Assembly (NCBI GenBank): GCA_958510825.1
Contig: OY294048.1
Coordinates: 9,813,589-9,877,588 of the forward strand
Direction: 5' to 3'
Length of the DNA: 64,000 bases
DNA from: Brachypterus glaber
Taxonomy: Eukaryota; Arthropoda; Insecta; Coleoptera; Kateretidae
Shown piece after piece: positions 31,121-43,790 of this stretch (within the stretch, counting starts at the first letter, position 1; each line of letters opens with the position of its first letter). The position numbers and the translations under genes are program-made. The notes under the pieces are model-generated. The model saw only the letters and a list, made by a program, of their open reading frames with translations. It made no database searches and had not been told where the DNA came from.

Positions 31121-34014
31121 TTTATATATTTTATTTATGTTTTACAAACTTTATAATTATTTAGACTTATATTATCCTATTAATTTAGTTATTGTTTATT
31201 ATTCCTTGTTTTTACAGACCAAAATGTTGGTAGAATGTTGTATATTTTTCTATATAATAAATAAAAATGTTATTTTCATTACTTATGAATGTCGAAAAAT
31301 ATCTTTAAACAGCTTTACATACACATACATATGCAATTAGAAGATTAGAACATTAATCTCAATTCTAAAATGTGAGTAAATAGATGATGATAAGGGTTGT
31401 CAAAAGCTCTACACGGTCTACGGATGTTGTTTGTCATTGAAAATTTATATGAAAGCTTTCATCACTGCTTTATATAATGAGAGTCCTCTGTAAAATCTAT
31501 TGTAAAACATAATATATTTCAACAAAAAAAAAATATTACACTGTTACAAAGGAGGGTATCGCATTTTGGGCTAAACCGCCTGCAACGATAAGACTTTACA
31601 TGCTTATAAATGCATAAAAAATTAATACTTAGCCAAAATTTCAGCCCTTTTTCATCCCGGAACATACTTTAATTAATTATTTTAATTAAGAATTTTGACA
31701 TATGTCAATGTACGATTTGGCAACAATGCACTAAACTTCAAGTGTCAAATGTCATCTCGTCAAAATAAATATAACTTTGCACATTAACTACTACAGTGGG
31801 GCCAAAGTGGGTCTGTGTTGTGTTCACTGCTCTTGACTATAATATTAAAATATTTTGTTGTGTTTTATTAGTTTTTACGGATTTAACCTGCTTAATTCAA
31901 TGTGTGATTAGCCTGGACTTATGTGACTAGTTTTTTAAGTTTTAGTACGATTATGGAGTTATTTTTGAGGTATTTATACTATAACATTGTAAGCAAACCA
32001 GCAGCTTCAACGATAACCCAAAGCATGTAGGTGCAGGGACAGTGTTACCCAAGAAAAAAGAAAAATAATTAAATGTGGGTTTCAACATGTTAAATTAGTT
32101 TATTTCCATGATATGATTTAAAACTAGATTATGAAAGAGTTATACATAGACTTTTAATATTAATTAAATATATTTATTTAATAATAAATATATTTAATTA
32201 ATATTGTACAGTGTTTTTATTATACATTCTACCTAAACGTATATTTGTTGGTTTTGTAAATAAACAAAAAATATTGCTTTTTTTCAGTGATCACATAGTC
32301 ACATTTAGCGCAAGAATAATGCGATGTTGTCGGGTTTACGATAACAAATAATTCCTGAGTTTTTATTTTTTTTTTCATTTTGTTATTTATTAAGAATTAA
32401 CAGTTTTTTATCATTTCTTTTCACCATTTTGCACTTTTTTAAACAAAAACATATTTTCTTATTTAGCCCTAAACTTCTATTTAAAACGATACCCTTCTTT
32501 AAGGACTATTTACCGTTATTATGCTAGTAATTCCCAAGATTTTTGTATTTAGCATAATACTGCCGGGCAGGCAAATACGACGGTTTATCCTGGCAGAGAG
32601 AGCGAGGCAGGCTTCCAAATCCTTGTGGAGTGACGGACTGCATACAAGAAAGAGAAAGTATTCGGAGGAAGAAAGACAGGCTGTACGCGGTCCTCTAAAA
32701 ACTTATGGATTCAACCGCTTGATTTAGGAGGAGTGTCCATATTTAAAAACACGTCCCTTCTCTACGTTTGACGAGCTGTAATCTATTTTAAATTCATTTA
32801 TGAAACATGAAAACTACATATTACATGTAATTACATGTACATGTACATGCTTATCGTTGGGTATACTTATGCATACAGCCCAAAATGCCTACTTTCAATA
32901 TTTTGATAAAACATTTATTAGAATCAGTCATGTTTTTTCATTATCCTTTCTCAAAAAACTATTATAGTGACAACGACGTTGTTGTATTGTTAAATATAAA
33001 TCTACAATTTTAATAGTGTATTTAATAAAACCTTATAATGTTTTAGAATAATCGTTAAAATGGTATTATATAACTCAAATTTGTTATAGTCATCCACACG
33101 GTAGAAAAGCTCCGACGCAAGGGGGAGTTATCACCAAACGGATAGCGCTCTCTCTTCTTTACGTCATAAGCGTGCGTGCGTTCAAGAGAGATGCACTCAC
33201 ATTCCATACATATTTTCAATAGCCATACATCCGTGTATCGAACAATACAACAACGTTTGGTTGTACTATATTTAGATAGAATGATAGAAATATCAGTTTA
33301 TTATTGTATTATAATAATTTTTATATATTTAGATACTGTGAATACAGAATACCAAAATTTTAAGAAATATGACAGATTACATGTTTTTGTTACCAAATTA
33401 TAAACAAACATAAATCCCCAAAACTGTTTTAAAATTAATAAGAAAGTTACTAAAACTGTTTTTCAATTAAGCTTATTGTAACACCTATACCAAAACTACA
33501 AAAACGTAATTATAAAAGGCAAATAGATATGTTTGTCCCTTGGCCCAAACTTGCTATTAAAACGATATTTTTCTTTTATGTCCAAAAAACCTAACCAAAA
33601 AGAATACTTTACGTAATAATCGAATAAAAAAGTAAGCTTTAAAACAAATTAACTATGTCAAACTTCCTTGTCGTTTATCGAAGAAGAAAAATTGTTCTCT
33701 GGAAAAAGCAGTTTGGCGCAATTTTACGATTTTTAATTATAGTAGGCTAGTCGCTAAAAAGTTTTATGTATTACGTCGGCTCGGGTTTTTCTTGTTTTTA
33801 AAGTTTTAAATTGAGTTTACGAAAAAATTTATATGAAAAAAGTATCTTATTTGAATATTTTTACTGCTTTTCATATGTTTTAGTGTAACTGATAAATCCA
33901 AGTAGGTAATTAGGTAGCTATAGGTCGATTTTTTACGATACGGTTATTTTGCGTATTTAACTTCACCAGTTGTACCAATATACAATATACCTTTATAATA
34001 CCTTCTTACCATCA
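31121..34014. other. No gene recognised
   Basis: The stretch is AT-rich. It includes a perfect hairpin (listed separately) and, at about 33097-33260, a diverged relative of 2344-2540 with CTCCGACG, GCGTGCGTGCG and CCGTGTATCG in the same order. The short open frames (31137-31340, 32521-32727, 33176-33403) show no recognisable domains. Confidence 0.4.
32156..32205. repeat. Perfect 23-bp inverted repeat with a 4-nt loop
   Basis: AATATTAATTAAATATATTT at 32156, continuing to 32178, pairs perfectly with 32183-32205 around TAAT. The sequence is almost pure A/T and would extrude readily as a cruciform. Confidence 0.85.
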
Positions 34015-34415
34015 GGGACAAGTATTTTAGCTTTTTTTTTCTTGAAGGTAATTTTTGGGGTGCCAATTTTTGTTTTGCAGGGACGCCAAGTTTGGTAGAA
34101 ACCGTCAGGGACAAAGCTTTTTATCAATTTTTGTTTTTTTTTGCAGGGGCGCCAAGTTTCCCTTCAGGGATAAGTCTTTTTTTTTTCGTAAAGGTAATTT
34201 TTGGGGCGCTAATTCTTTTTTGCAGGGGTAGAAAAAAGCTTTTTTTCTTAAACGTAATTTTTGGGACGCTAATTCTTTTTTACAGGGGCGCCAAGTTTGG
34301 CAGAAACTGCCAGGACAAAGCTTTTTTTCATTTTTTCATGAATTTTTTTTTTGGGCGCCAATTTTTGTAGGCAGAGGCGCCAAGTTTTGGTTGAAACGGT
34401 CGAGACAAAGCTATT
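34015..34415. repeat. Tandem repeat with TTTTTGGGGCGCYAATT and GGGGCGCCAAGTTT blocks
   Basis: Four to five units of about 80-100 bp alternate AAAGCTTTTTTTC, GTAATTTTTGGGGCGC, CAGGGGCGCCAAGTTTGG and AGAAACYGYCAGG. The GGCGCC core is palindromic. A GGGGGCTGAGCCCCC hairpin follows at about 34434-34448. The open frame across it (34092-34370) follows the repeat and is not a gene. Confidence 0.8.
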
Positions 34416-34916
34416 TTTTTAAGGTTCCACCCTGGGGGCTGAGCCCCCCTAGATTATTTTCTGGTTACGGCTCTGTAACCGTAAGCTATGTTAGAAACCA
34501 AAAAGACGACAAAAACAAATCTGAAAATCCAGAGCACTTTCGGGTTAAACTTAATTTCAGGTTGGAATTTCCAACTATTGTAGCGAAGTGGAATTTAGAA
34601 GTTTACTATAGTAGTTATTCATTAATTTCTAACCATGGTTAGAATCGGTGATTTACATTTTAACGGCTCAAACTTCAAACTTGATGCTTTATTTAACATT
34701 TTAAATTGAAAAAATAATTAAAATCTAAAACATTATTATCGTTTTGTTTTAAACTCATAGGAGATAAAAATATTTTGAGGACAAATTTGGATTTGGCGAC
34801 AAAATATTATTTAAAGAATACCCATTACATTATAGAAACTTTAAATACATAGGTAGAATAAACAGGGAAACTAGGGAAAAATATTTAATATAAAATGCAA
34901 CCTATGACAGAACTAA

Positions 34917-35343
34917 AATTTATTTTTTTAAGGTATAGTTATTTTAAACCTTTCCGCTTGTAAACAATCTCGAAATTACCATAGCAACGTAAGATACGCA
35001 TGCGTCGTAAGCGAAATGACTAGGTCCAATTTACATAACCGTAAAACGTTGACTTGCCATTAACGAGAACAAAACAATGGTTTATTCCTCTATATTATTG
35101 GAATACAAGCGATTTTATAAGCAAATTTTGTTTCTACAGGAATACAAAAGTATTTTTAGCAACAGCTTTATCAATTCTCTTTTTTTACATCAAAACATCA
35201 TCAAAACAAAGAAAGTAAACAAAAATTATAAATTTTGGTTATGTTGACATTCAAAACAAGCCACATGCTTCAGTGTAAATCGGACTTTGTGGAGTATTTA
35301 GCGGCAAATTTAATATAACTATACCTTAAAAAAATAAACTTTA
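34917..35343. mobile_element. TIR element, ~427 bp, TIRs ~55 bp
   Basis: TTTATTTTTTTAAGGTATAG at the left is matched inverted at the right (CTATACCTTAAAAAAATAAA). Inner TIR sequence (TTATWTTAAA, YCGCT) is also shared. The interior is non-coding. The TSD could not be defined in the A/T-rich flanks. Confidence 0.78.
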
Positions 35344-36490
35344 AGTAGGGGTGGGGGTAAGAAGAGTACCCTTAAAACGAAACCATTGATTGGTTGATTG
35401 GTTGTCCTTCCATCCGTCCATCTGTCACAGCTGTTTATCTTACGAACTATATTACTGAAATCTGAAATTTGATATACACATAGATTGTTGTAATGAAATT
35501 ATAGTCCATGTATATATTTCTTGTGAAAATACTTTTTGTCATAAGGTCAAAAATAAAATTTTGACAAAAACAATTTTTTATAGTATCATATGAAAGGTTT
35601 TTTATTGTACATCTCAAAAATATATATATACATATGTTAATAAAGATTAAAAAATTCCTGTGAAGTTTTCAAACAAAAGAGGTAATTATTTTGTATTGGT
35701 ATTTCAAAAACTGTGAGAGATAAAATTTTGAAAAAAAAATACTAATTATGAACATGAAATAAACTTTTAAAGAAAAGTATAGAGAACTTTATCAGGCTGG
35801 AATGGGGGGGGCAAAGGGGAAATAGCTATATTTTTTATAAATAATTTGTTTACTTTTTATCGTATAAAAAAATAGCCAATAGAAAGATCAAATAATTCTC
35901 TACATGAGCGATTTTTTCAGCTAAATGGTTCAGATCTGAAAGGGTTAAAAAAACACTAATAGTAAAATCATTTCAAAAATTTGAAAAAAAAGGTAAAAAT
36001 TTAAATAAATTAAACAATAAATACGTATAATGGATTATCTGATTTAAAAAGTTTATGTACATGTGATTAGTGATTAGTGCGCCAAATTTACCTATTAGGT
36101 ATTTATTTTTCAGATTCTTATTTATAATACTTTTTTACATAAGAATCCGAAAAAAAAAGTATTACATAAATTTGACACACTAACTGGGTTCCTTTGCGAA
36201 GAATATTTATTAAAAAATAAAAATAATTCTTTTAAAATAAATTAAATTTTATCCCTTTTTTTCACTGTTTATAAAATTAGTTAAATACATTATTATAGAA
36301 TGATTTGTTTTAGGTAAAAAGTTTATAGAAACGTGCCTAAACATACTTAGATTTGGATTTTCCCCCTAAAATGTATAGCCAGTCCGACACTGACAATACT
36401 GCTCACAAATAATAAATTATGCAGGGTGAAATGAAATAGTGAACTAGGGTAAGGTTTAAGGCATATGGAACGTCATTTGGTACATTCCTG
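35344..36490. other. No gene recognised
   Basis: AT-rich sequence with short runs of G at about 35808. No open frame with a recognisable domain. Confidence 0.4.
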
Positions 36491-36620
36491 GATTATATCC
36501 TCCTCAGCAGAAACCCCGTAAAAGGAGATAGCAATACAGTCGATATTTCTGTGGTCGCTCACGTAAAAATCGACTGTATTGCTATCTTTTGCTGCGTATC
36601 TGCTAAGGAGGATAGAATAA
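36491..36620. repeat. ~130-bp palindromic element with perfect 19-bp inner arms
   Basis: AGATAGCAATACAGTCGAT at 36526-36544 pairs perfectly with 36569-36587. Farther out, ATCCTCCTCAGCAG pairs with CTGCTAAGGAGGAT. The whole segment folds back on itself and looks like a miniature fold-back MITE. Confidence 0.82.
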
Positions 36621-36634
36621 TTCACATACCTATA

Positions 36635-38202
36635 TTAGGGTGATGCAAAAAATTGCACATTTTTTTATTTTTTGGATTTTTTTGGGGGCCCAAAGCTCAA
36701 ATTACTTTATTTGGTTTAGAAAGAAACTACGTAAAATTTTATCCAAAAATATTAACATTTAGAGGTGGCTCAAAACGGTTAAAAGTGGGAGAATATGTTA
36801 AAAAATATATATTTCTTGCATAGGAAACCGAATAACTGAAAAAAAAAATAAAACAATTTTAGTATATTAATGTTTTTTATAAATATATGTCATATACATA
36901 ATATATTAACAATAATAATAATAATGCTTTCCCCGTACTATGACAGATAATTGCTAAGAGAGTCTTGGTTTATCAAAAAAATAGTTAATAGTTTTTTTTC
37001 TGAATATTTTTTATTGGATTTTTTTATTGCGAATTTTAAATGCAAAAAAATAAATTTCTGCTTAAAAAATTATCTGTCGGTTTTTATGCCTGACTTTTTA
37101 AGATCAAATGACAAAAAAGATGTATTTTTGGACAATATGTAATCAGATCGAACTACAAATTACCAAGGGTTTTTTAGCCTTAAAGGTCGCGTAAAATGAT
37201 TTCCCAGAAACCTAAATTTATCCAGAGATGACAAATATAATTACCCTTACTTATTTACAACTTAATAAGGTTGATATTTGTCATTTTTAATGCCCTGTTT
37301 ACTGTAATTGATATTGGAAGTAATTTCGAAAAATCCTATTTTAAGGCATAAATTTTAATAGTTGATTTTTTAAAAGGTGTTAAGTGTATGTTTTGCATTG
37401 GCCAAATTATGTTTTTTACTTTTAAAAAGCACACTTAGAACTAATTAGTTATGGTATTTATTTCTCACACACTTAAGCTATTGGGGCAAAATTGAGTCTT
37501 AAATATGCTATTTTTAGTCGTTTTTCGTTGTTTTTGAAGGATTTCAGACTCTTTTATTTATAGGAAATATATATTATAATTAAATAATACCACTAATTTT
37601 TAAAATATAGATATGTGTTGTAACTAACTAAAAGAATAAAAATCTTAAATTATTATTCCCTTCCAAAAAAAAAAAAAATAAATATTTGTCGTTTGTTGCT
37701 AGTGTAGGCTATTTTAAATATTCATAAAAATGGGTCAAATAATAAGAATTTTAAAAAACTTTTAAATGCGCTAAAAAGAAATAATTTTAAATTTTATAAA
37801 ACTTTTTTAATCAATAAAATAGCTTTAAAAATAAGTAAATTACGACATGTTGAAAAATAAGCTCGCGGCGTGCAATTTGGTGCATTCTAGGGGCACGAAT
37901 CATGAATCACGATCTCTACTCGAAACAGTTGATTTTTTTTTTAAATTACAATATTGTAATGTGGTACTATAGAGTAGTACTAACTATAATATGAATTTGA
38001 AGCAGATCGGTTACAGGTTTATAGGTATAATGCACTAACTGTAAGGAAGTGGAACGTTCTAAACTTTGAGCTTTTCGAGCCACCTCTAAATTTTAATTTT
38101 TTTTAATAAAATTTTATCTAGTTTCTTTCTACACCAAATAGAATAATTTGAGCTTTGGGCCCCCCTAAAAATATCATTTTGAATTTTTTTGCATCACCCT
38201 AA
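36635..38202. mobile_element. TIR element, 1.57 kb, with 6-bp target duplication CCTATA
   Basis: The ends start TTAGGGTGATGCAAAAAA and are inverted over about 150 bp, including GGGCCCAAAGCTCAAATTA and TTTAGAGGTGGCTC. CCTATA lies directly outside both ends (36629-36634 and 38203-38208). No transposase or other coding region is present. A 6-bp duplication fits few known superfamilies, so the class is left open. Confidence 0.85.
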
Positions 38203-38734
38203 CCTATATGTTTTAAAGAGTTCGTAAATATATACGTTCATCCTAAGTCAAAAGTTTCAGTAAAGCAAATTATTTTTTTTTTAGTTTAAAACTTACTTTA
38301 GTTGGTATATTATTGCATTCCTTTTGTTGTAAACATTGTTAGGATTTATCAAGAGAGTAGTATTTAAACAAAAAAAGAAACAAATAAATCTTTTAAGTTT
38401 AAAGTTAGTAAGTCAGGTTAGCTCTCGAAAATCCTTTTTTGTGTGAACATTTTTTAATTGTTTTTGTGTTTAGTGAGTATTTTTATGTATTCTTTAATAA
38501 TTTTGCAAATAATCCACATTTTTTTTGGACTGTGATAAAATCCAAATATAATATTTTTAGGCAATTTCTTTTTTGGGCGGGTATTGAAACTGCCCCCTAA
38601 GAGCTTATCAAGGAAACTCTGAAGATATAATTTACTTTAATGATAATGTTTTACAATGGATGAGAAGTTTAGACATCTTTTTATAATTTTTACTTTTTTA
38701 AATATTTACCGAGGGGTTTATTTATTGGATAATC

Positions 38735-38880
38735 CTTGTATACCTATCCAATAATCTTTTACAATCCTTGACAATTCCTTATTCCACAATCATCTACAAT
38801 CCTCCAGAATCCTCCACAATCATCTAAAATCTTCCACAATCATCTGAAATCTTTCCAAAATATTTAAAAATCTTCATTAA
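38735..38880. repeat. Minisatellite of ~10-bp units (ACAATCHTCY)
   Basis: Units such as CCACAATCATCTACAATCCT repeat with variation about twelve times. The strand is pyrimidine-rich. No coding. Confidence 0.75.
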
Positions 38881-38950
38881 AATTTTTTTCAGTGTAAAGT
38901 TTTCTTGAAAGTGTATAAATAAAAAAGATGATAACCTTTTAAAAAACACA

Positions 38951-39914
38951 GGCCCACAAAATTATTTTCTGAGTCTTGGATTCCAATATGATATTCCTAT
39001 GTATTTTTTCCCGCTGAAACTGAATCCGCAATCCGTTTAACCCCTACACGTCAGGATTTTGACACAACCTCAAAAAACACCCGAAAAACTACTGAAACCG
39101 CTAAAATCATCTATGCCATACCACTGTCACCCCGCTGTCCCCAAATTGCTAATTTCTACTCCAGAGCCCCATAATCTCCTAACCTCATAATAGCATAGCC
39201 GCATAACCACAAAACCCCGTAACCTCATTGAGTAGAAAAATCTAGTTTGGGAAAACAGAACAAATTCTTCAGTTTTTTTTGTGGAACATAGTCATAGGTA
39301 ACTCTTTAACCCCAAAATCCCCTAACACCATAACCTCAAAATCCCTTAATATCGTAACCCCATATGTTATATCCCCTTAAACCCGTTATCCTATTCTGTG
39401 GAAAAGTCCGGTTAAAAAAATAATGAAGTAGTAGTACAAAACTCTTATGATTTCGAGAACCGGACTTCTCCACAGAATAGAATGATGGGCTTAAGAGGTT
39501 ATAATATATGGGGTTACGGAGTGAAGGGGTTAGGAGGTGTGATGGGATTTTGGGATTATACAGTTATTTATTCATAACTATGTTCTACAAGAAAATTTCA
39601 CCTAATTGTTCTATTTTCCCGAACAAGATTTTTCTACTTAATGAGGGGTTTGGGGTTTTGAGGTTATGGAGTAATGGTATTCCGAGGTTAGGGGATTATG
39701 CGGTTACGAAATTACGAATTTGGAGGAAGGGGGTGAAAGTGGTATGGAGTAGATGATCTTAGCGTTTTCAGTAGTTTTTCGAGTTTTTTGAGGTTATGTC
39801 AAAATCCTGACGTGTAGGGGTTAAACGGGTTACGGATTCGGTTTCAGCGGGAAAAAATACATAGGAATATCATATTGAAATCCAAGACTCACGAAATTTT
39901 TTTTTTTGTGGTCC
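38951..39914. repeat. ~960-bp long inverted repeat (arms ~450 bp, loop ~42 nt)
   Basis: The left arm (38951-39415) and right arm (39458-39914) are inverted copies. The outer ~200 bp match closely: GAGTCTTGGATT, CAATATGATATTCCTATG, TTTTTTCCCGCTGAAAC, CCCCTACACGTCAGGATTTT and AAACTACTGAAA recur complemented. The inner part is looser (CTATTCTGTGGARAAGTCCGG). The left arm is rich in CCCCATAACCTC-like pyrimidine phrases, the right arm in the complement. A transcript of either strand would form a long hairpin. The 82-codon frame inside (39508-39756) is not convincing. Confidence 0.92.
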
Positions 39915-41589
39915 TTTCATCCAATTTCACAAATAACAGGAAATAAAGTTGCAGTTTTTTTTTTAATTGAATATGCATGTGTGCATTTTATAAATTTTGA
40001 TTATTTACTAAAATAGGCACGTAGCAGCTAAAACGTTTCTATCCGAACTATCTGGAAACATATTGCACCATTAATTTTCTGCTATACTATTTTTTTATAC
40101 TCTTCATAGCACAAGTCTAGAATATAATAGATTATAATCTAAAAATAATTATTTTTTAACGTTTTTATTAACCAATCATTTAACAGTATTTTTCTACGAC
40201 TGCTTTAGAATGGAAGCAAATACATACACTTTTCAAACACAGAATTAATCCATTCTAGCTCTAGGTACGGTATGAATATTCCGTATCAAGTGTTAGAATG
40301 AGCACATGTGGTGCCATCTCTTCTTTATAAGAGTAAATAAAAATGTAGCAAAACTAGCAAAAATATATACATTTTACCATGAAACATTGAATAATTTAAT
40401 GCAGTTAAAAGTTTAGCGTTAAAATTACATAAAGCTTATTAGTTTTTCTTAATATTTGACCATTTTTTTATCAATTTAGTTCAAAAAATTAAAACTGCTC
40501 CATCTAAATTGTTAAATATTTAAACCTGATATCTGTCACAACAATCTGACATAACCTTCAATTTTTGCATTATAGTTTTTAAATATGTGCTAAAATTAAA
40601 TAAAAATCTTTTTTAAGTACTGATTTGATAAAATTATTAAATAACATTAATTGCCTTATTCAAAAATATGTGTTTTGCATTTACAATGTCGAGTCACAAA
40701 AAAACATTGTTTTTAACCTTGTTCAAAGTTTAAAGCCATATAGTGTTTCATATTTGCAGTCGAAGAAAAAGTATAGTCTACAACACGTATGGAATGGTCA
40801 TTCCGCGCTCGCGGTACCGTTATACTCGCCTGCCGGCTCGTATGACAACCTTTCCGTTCTAGTTATAGAATATACTATTCTGACCACGTTTTTATTTCTA
40901 TTTATGTCATATAGATATACTGAATGTTAGAATTTGGCCAATAACACAATTAAGTTACCTTTATTTTTCAAACATAAGATTTTTTTCAATATAACTTATT
41001 TTAATTTTTTGAAACTATTTTAATGGAACGGCTTACCCGATTTCAAAAATTAAAAATGAATTTTAAACAATTTTTTTTATGGGTATGAATATATTTTTTT
41101 TAATAAAATCAAAATATTTTTTAAATAATTCATCACATGACCTATATTGTTCTTTGAGATTTTAAAGTTGGAGTTGCTGGGGGTTTATTTAATAACTCAG
41201 GAACACTTTGCGAGGTTTTGCACGTGAACTAATCTTAATAAGGCCCATCTTCGTATGTTATTTTTATGTACTTACTTCAACCAAAAGTGTGCAAAACGGG
41301 GGGTCTTATCAGTTTTTTTCCAAACTCTTTTTGGAATATAGTTCCTCAGGTCAAAATATATAAAAAACGTACTCTTGTATTATTAGATTAACCGTTTTCG
41401 AGAAAAATTAATTTAAAGGTGAAAATTTACGGTTCGAGGACGGAGAATAAAAAATTGAACGTCCCCTTAGTCACTTTTTTGTCAGGATATCACTTTAGAT
41501 TCATCCCTGTATAAATGTTGCAGCCTTAATCTAAAATCACAATGACATAGCATGACACTAGACCTAATTGTGGACTTAAACGATTAAAT
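39915..41589. other. No gene recognised
   Basis: AT-rich sequence. A 101-codon frame (40625-40930) overlaps a GC-richer patch at 40790-40860 but has no recognisable domain. Confidence 0.4.
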
Positions 41590-41884
41590 AATAGTTATTT
41601 ATGGTACTAGTGCGAGGCGTCAGCCAAGCAGGTTAATTTTCGAGAGGGCAATATCGGTTCCACATGGGAACTCATGGTTTTATCCAATAAATAGCTTAGG
41701 AATTCATATTTTGATTAAAAATTTTAATGACATTTACAAGAAAATAATTTGACAAGTGAAAGTTGAGTGGGTAAAATAAATAATTATCCACTCAATAAAG
41801 TAAAAGCCACGCGGGGGTTATTATTGAGTTTATCTATTTAAAATAAAGCTGGTAATTGTCTTATTATCTATATGTATTGGATAA
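41590..41884 (+). repeat. Dispersed repeat, partner of 52660-52996
   Basis: GCGAGGCGTCAGCCAAGCAG, then CGAGAGGGCAATATCGG, TTATCCAATAAATAGC and AAAGCCACGCGGGG, recur in the same order and orientation at 52717-52994 with few differences. This copy lacks the ~50 bp that complete a hairpin in the other. It also holds GAGTGGGTAAAAT/ATCCACTC, a smaller hairpin. Confidence 0.88.
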
Positions 41885-42336
41885 AAAATGTTTTAGTTGA
41901 AGAAAAATACGTTTGGAATATACCGGTTTCACCGGAAATGACCTTAACTTTCGATTTTTAAATGGGACACCCTATATATTTTTACATATTTGGTCTTAGA
42001 AATCAATTCTGAATACAACCATATATCACTAGTCAATTTTTGACAGGTCATGTCATTTTTTATTTAAATTTTGATTTTAAACCTAAAGTGCATTGAATTG
42101 GCTTATTTGCTTAATTTTTGGTCTAGTTTCTTGAAAAAAAAATACTATTTTGATTTTTTTTCGAAAACTCTATTTTTGGTGCGCTCTTAAAAGTTTAAAA
42201 GTTACACTTTTGCCCATAAGTCATTTTTTTTTAAATGAATGGTTTATTTTAAAGAACTTGGCCTTAAAATACTAATTTTTATTATTCACTTTTTGTAATT
42301 GTATTTGCATTCAGATTTAATATGACAAAACAAAAA

Positions 42337-42463
42337 CTGAGATGGCTTTGAAAAACATTTTGAAAGTTTTATCTTAACGCTATCAGAGTATGAACTATAA
42401 AACTGTCAAAACTAAAACTTGAAGGATGACATTTCTAAAAATTGTTTTTCAAAGCCATCTCAG
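42337..42463. repeat. Inverted repeat with ~22-bp arms
   Basis: CTGAGATGGCTTTGAAAAAC at 42337 is perfectly complementary to GTTTTTCAAAGCCATCTCAG ending at 42463, with about 80 nt between. It may be a small fold-back element. No TSD was recognised. Confidence 0.8.
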
Positions 42464-42858
42464 GCTGTAGTTCCGTCAATAAGCATATTCTGACCCATGT
42501 CCATAGAAACTTTTTTTCTTATTTTCGTCCGAGGAATTGGCTCCCGGAATTTCCAAACGTTATTTCCGGACACCCTGTATTACTTGGGTAAACGTTAAAT
42601 TAAATATCCACGGAGACTCTGAACTTCCAATGCAAATAAAGTGTCATTTCCAATCGTGAGAAATCAATTTTAATCGTTATATATTGAATTTGTTTTGTAT
42701 TTGTTTCTGAACTTTATAACGATGTGTTTGTTGAATTGTACCATTTTAATCCAATTACTGAGAATTGATTCAGCGTAGAACAAAAACATGGGACGTATTA
42801 ATTAACTCTGTACAATAGCTCATTTTTTTAGGACGTCAAATCAAAACGTATTGACTAA

Positions 42859-42993
42859 GGGCTACTTGCACCAATTTTTAGTCTGGGATTATCTCAGCTA
42901 AACCGAGTTTAAGTCAAAAATGCTGCGTTGTGATTGATCGGCTGTCAATTTAATCCAAGTTTAAAGTTAAACCATCTTTGGTGCAAGTGGCCC
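42859..42993. mobile_element. PIF/Harbinger-like MITE, 135 bp
   Basis: GGGCTACTTGCACCAA at the left is inverted at the right (TTGGTGCAAGTGGCCC) with one mismatch. TAA at 42856-42858 and 42994-42996 is a perfect 3-bp duplication. The GGG start and TAA target are typical of PIF/Harbinger MITEs. A short non-coding interior contains ACCGAGTTTAAGTC. Confidence 0.88.
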
Positions 42994-43029
42994 TAATTGC
43001 TTTCCCATTTTGAAAATTTTGAAAATTTC

Positions 43030-43680
43030 AAAAAGCATATACGTGCAAAAATTTTTTGAGTATTTTTGGGTTTTATAAAACGATATAAATCAATTTCAAC
43101 CAAAAAAAAAATTGTCGATCGGTCGTTCTGTCCGGAAAATCTTGTAAGCACGATAACTTAAGAACGCTTTAAGCCAGAGACTTGAAATTTCGCATACAGG
43201 TATGTTACCAAAAGTTCTCGCTCGGGATTGTTTTTGGTGAACATTGGGGTGCGGCAAGGGCAAATGGGGAAAAATAATTTTTTTTACAAAAATTTGAAAA
43301 TTGCTGTATAGAGGTTTTTAAGGTTGCTGAAATTGAATCTGATAAAACAAAAATTCTAACTCCACCCCGCAGGGGTGTGGATGTAAATATATTGAAATAT
43401 TTTCAATATTTTCGTCCAAATTGGTATATAATGGTTTTTGGGGTCGACGAATATGAATCTGATAATACATTTTTTTCTAATTTTACCCCCTGAGGGGAAG
43501 GGGGTAGTTTTCGTGAAAATTGGTATATTGGGGTTTTTGAGGTTGCTGAAAGTGAATCTCATCATAGAAAAATCCAAATCTACCCCCTGAGGGGTGGGGG
43601 GTAGTTTTCGTGAAAATTGGTATATTGGGGTTTTTGAGGTTGCTGAAAGTGAATCTGATAATAAAAAAAAGTTGTTTCTA
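43030..43680 (+). repeat. Dispersed repeat family R1, fullest uninterrupted copy
   Basis: The order is CGATATAAATCAATTTCAAC, GTCGATCGGTCG, CTTGTAAGCACGATAACTTAAG, CATACAGGTATGTTACC, GGTGCGGCAAGGGCAAATGG, then about four ~100-bp units. Each unit has GGTTGCTGAAAGTGAATCT and a CCCCCTGAGGGG palindrome. Both the order and the internal palindromes are shared with the other R1 copies. No protein is encoded. Confidence 0.85.
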
Positions 43681-43790
43681 CTTATTTATTTTTTTAAATA
43701 AACGATTATTTGATTTTATGTGTAAGTTGATGAACATTATAGCTATAAATTTAAAAATATGTGTTGATTTGTGGTCTAAGGTAAAAATAA

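Noticed and set aside
36635..38202. Polinton/Maverick end (6-bp duplication, long TIRs)
   Set aside because: The element is only 1.57 kb, the termini start TTAGGG rather than the usual AG, and no polymerase, integrase or capsid-like frame is present.
38735..39800. Telomere-like repeats (GGGGTTA phrases near 39500-39700)
   Set aside because: Phrases are irregular and belong to the arms of the long inverted repeat; no TTAGG array is present.
40625..40930. 101-codon frame
   Set aside because: Low-complexity, hydrophobic and without a recognisable motif; no supporting context.
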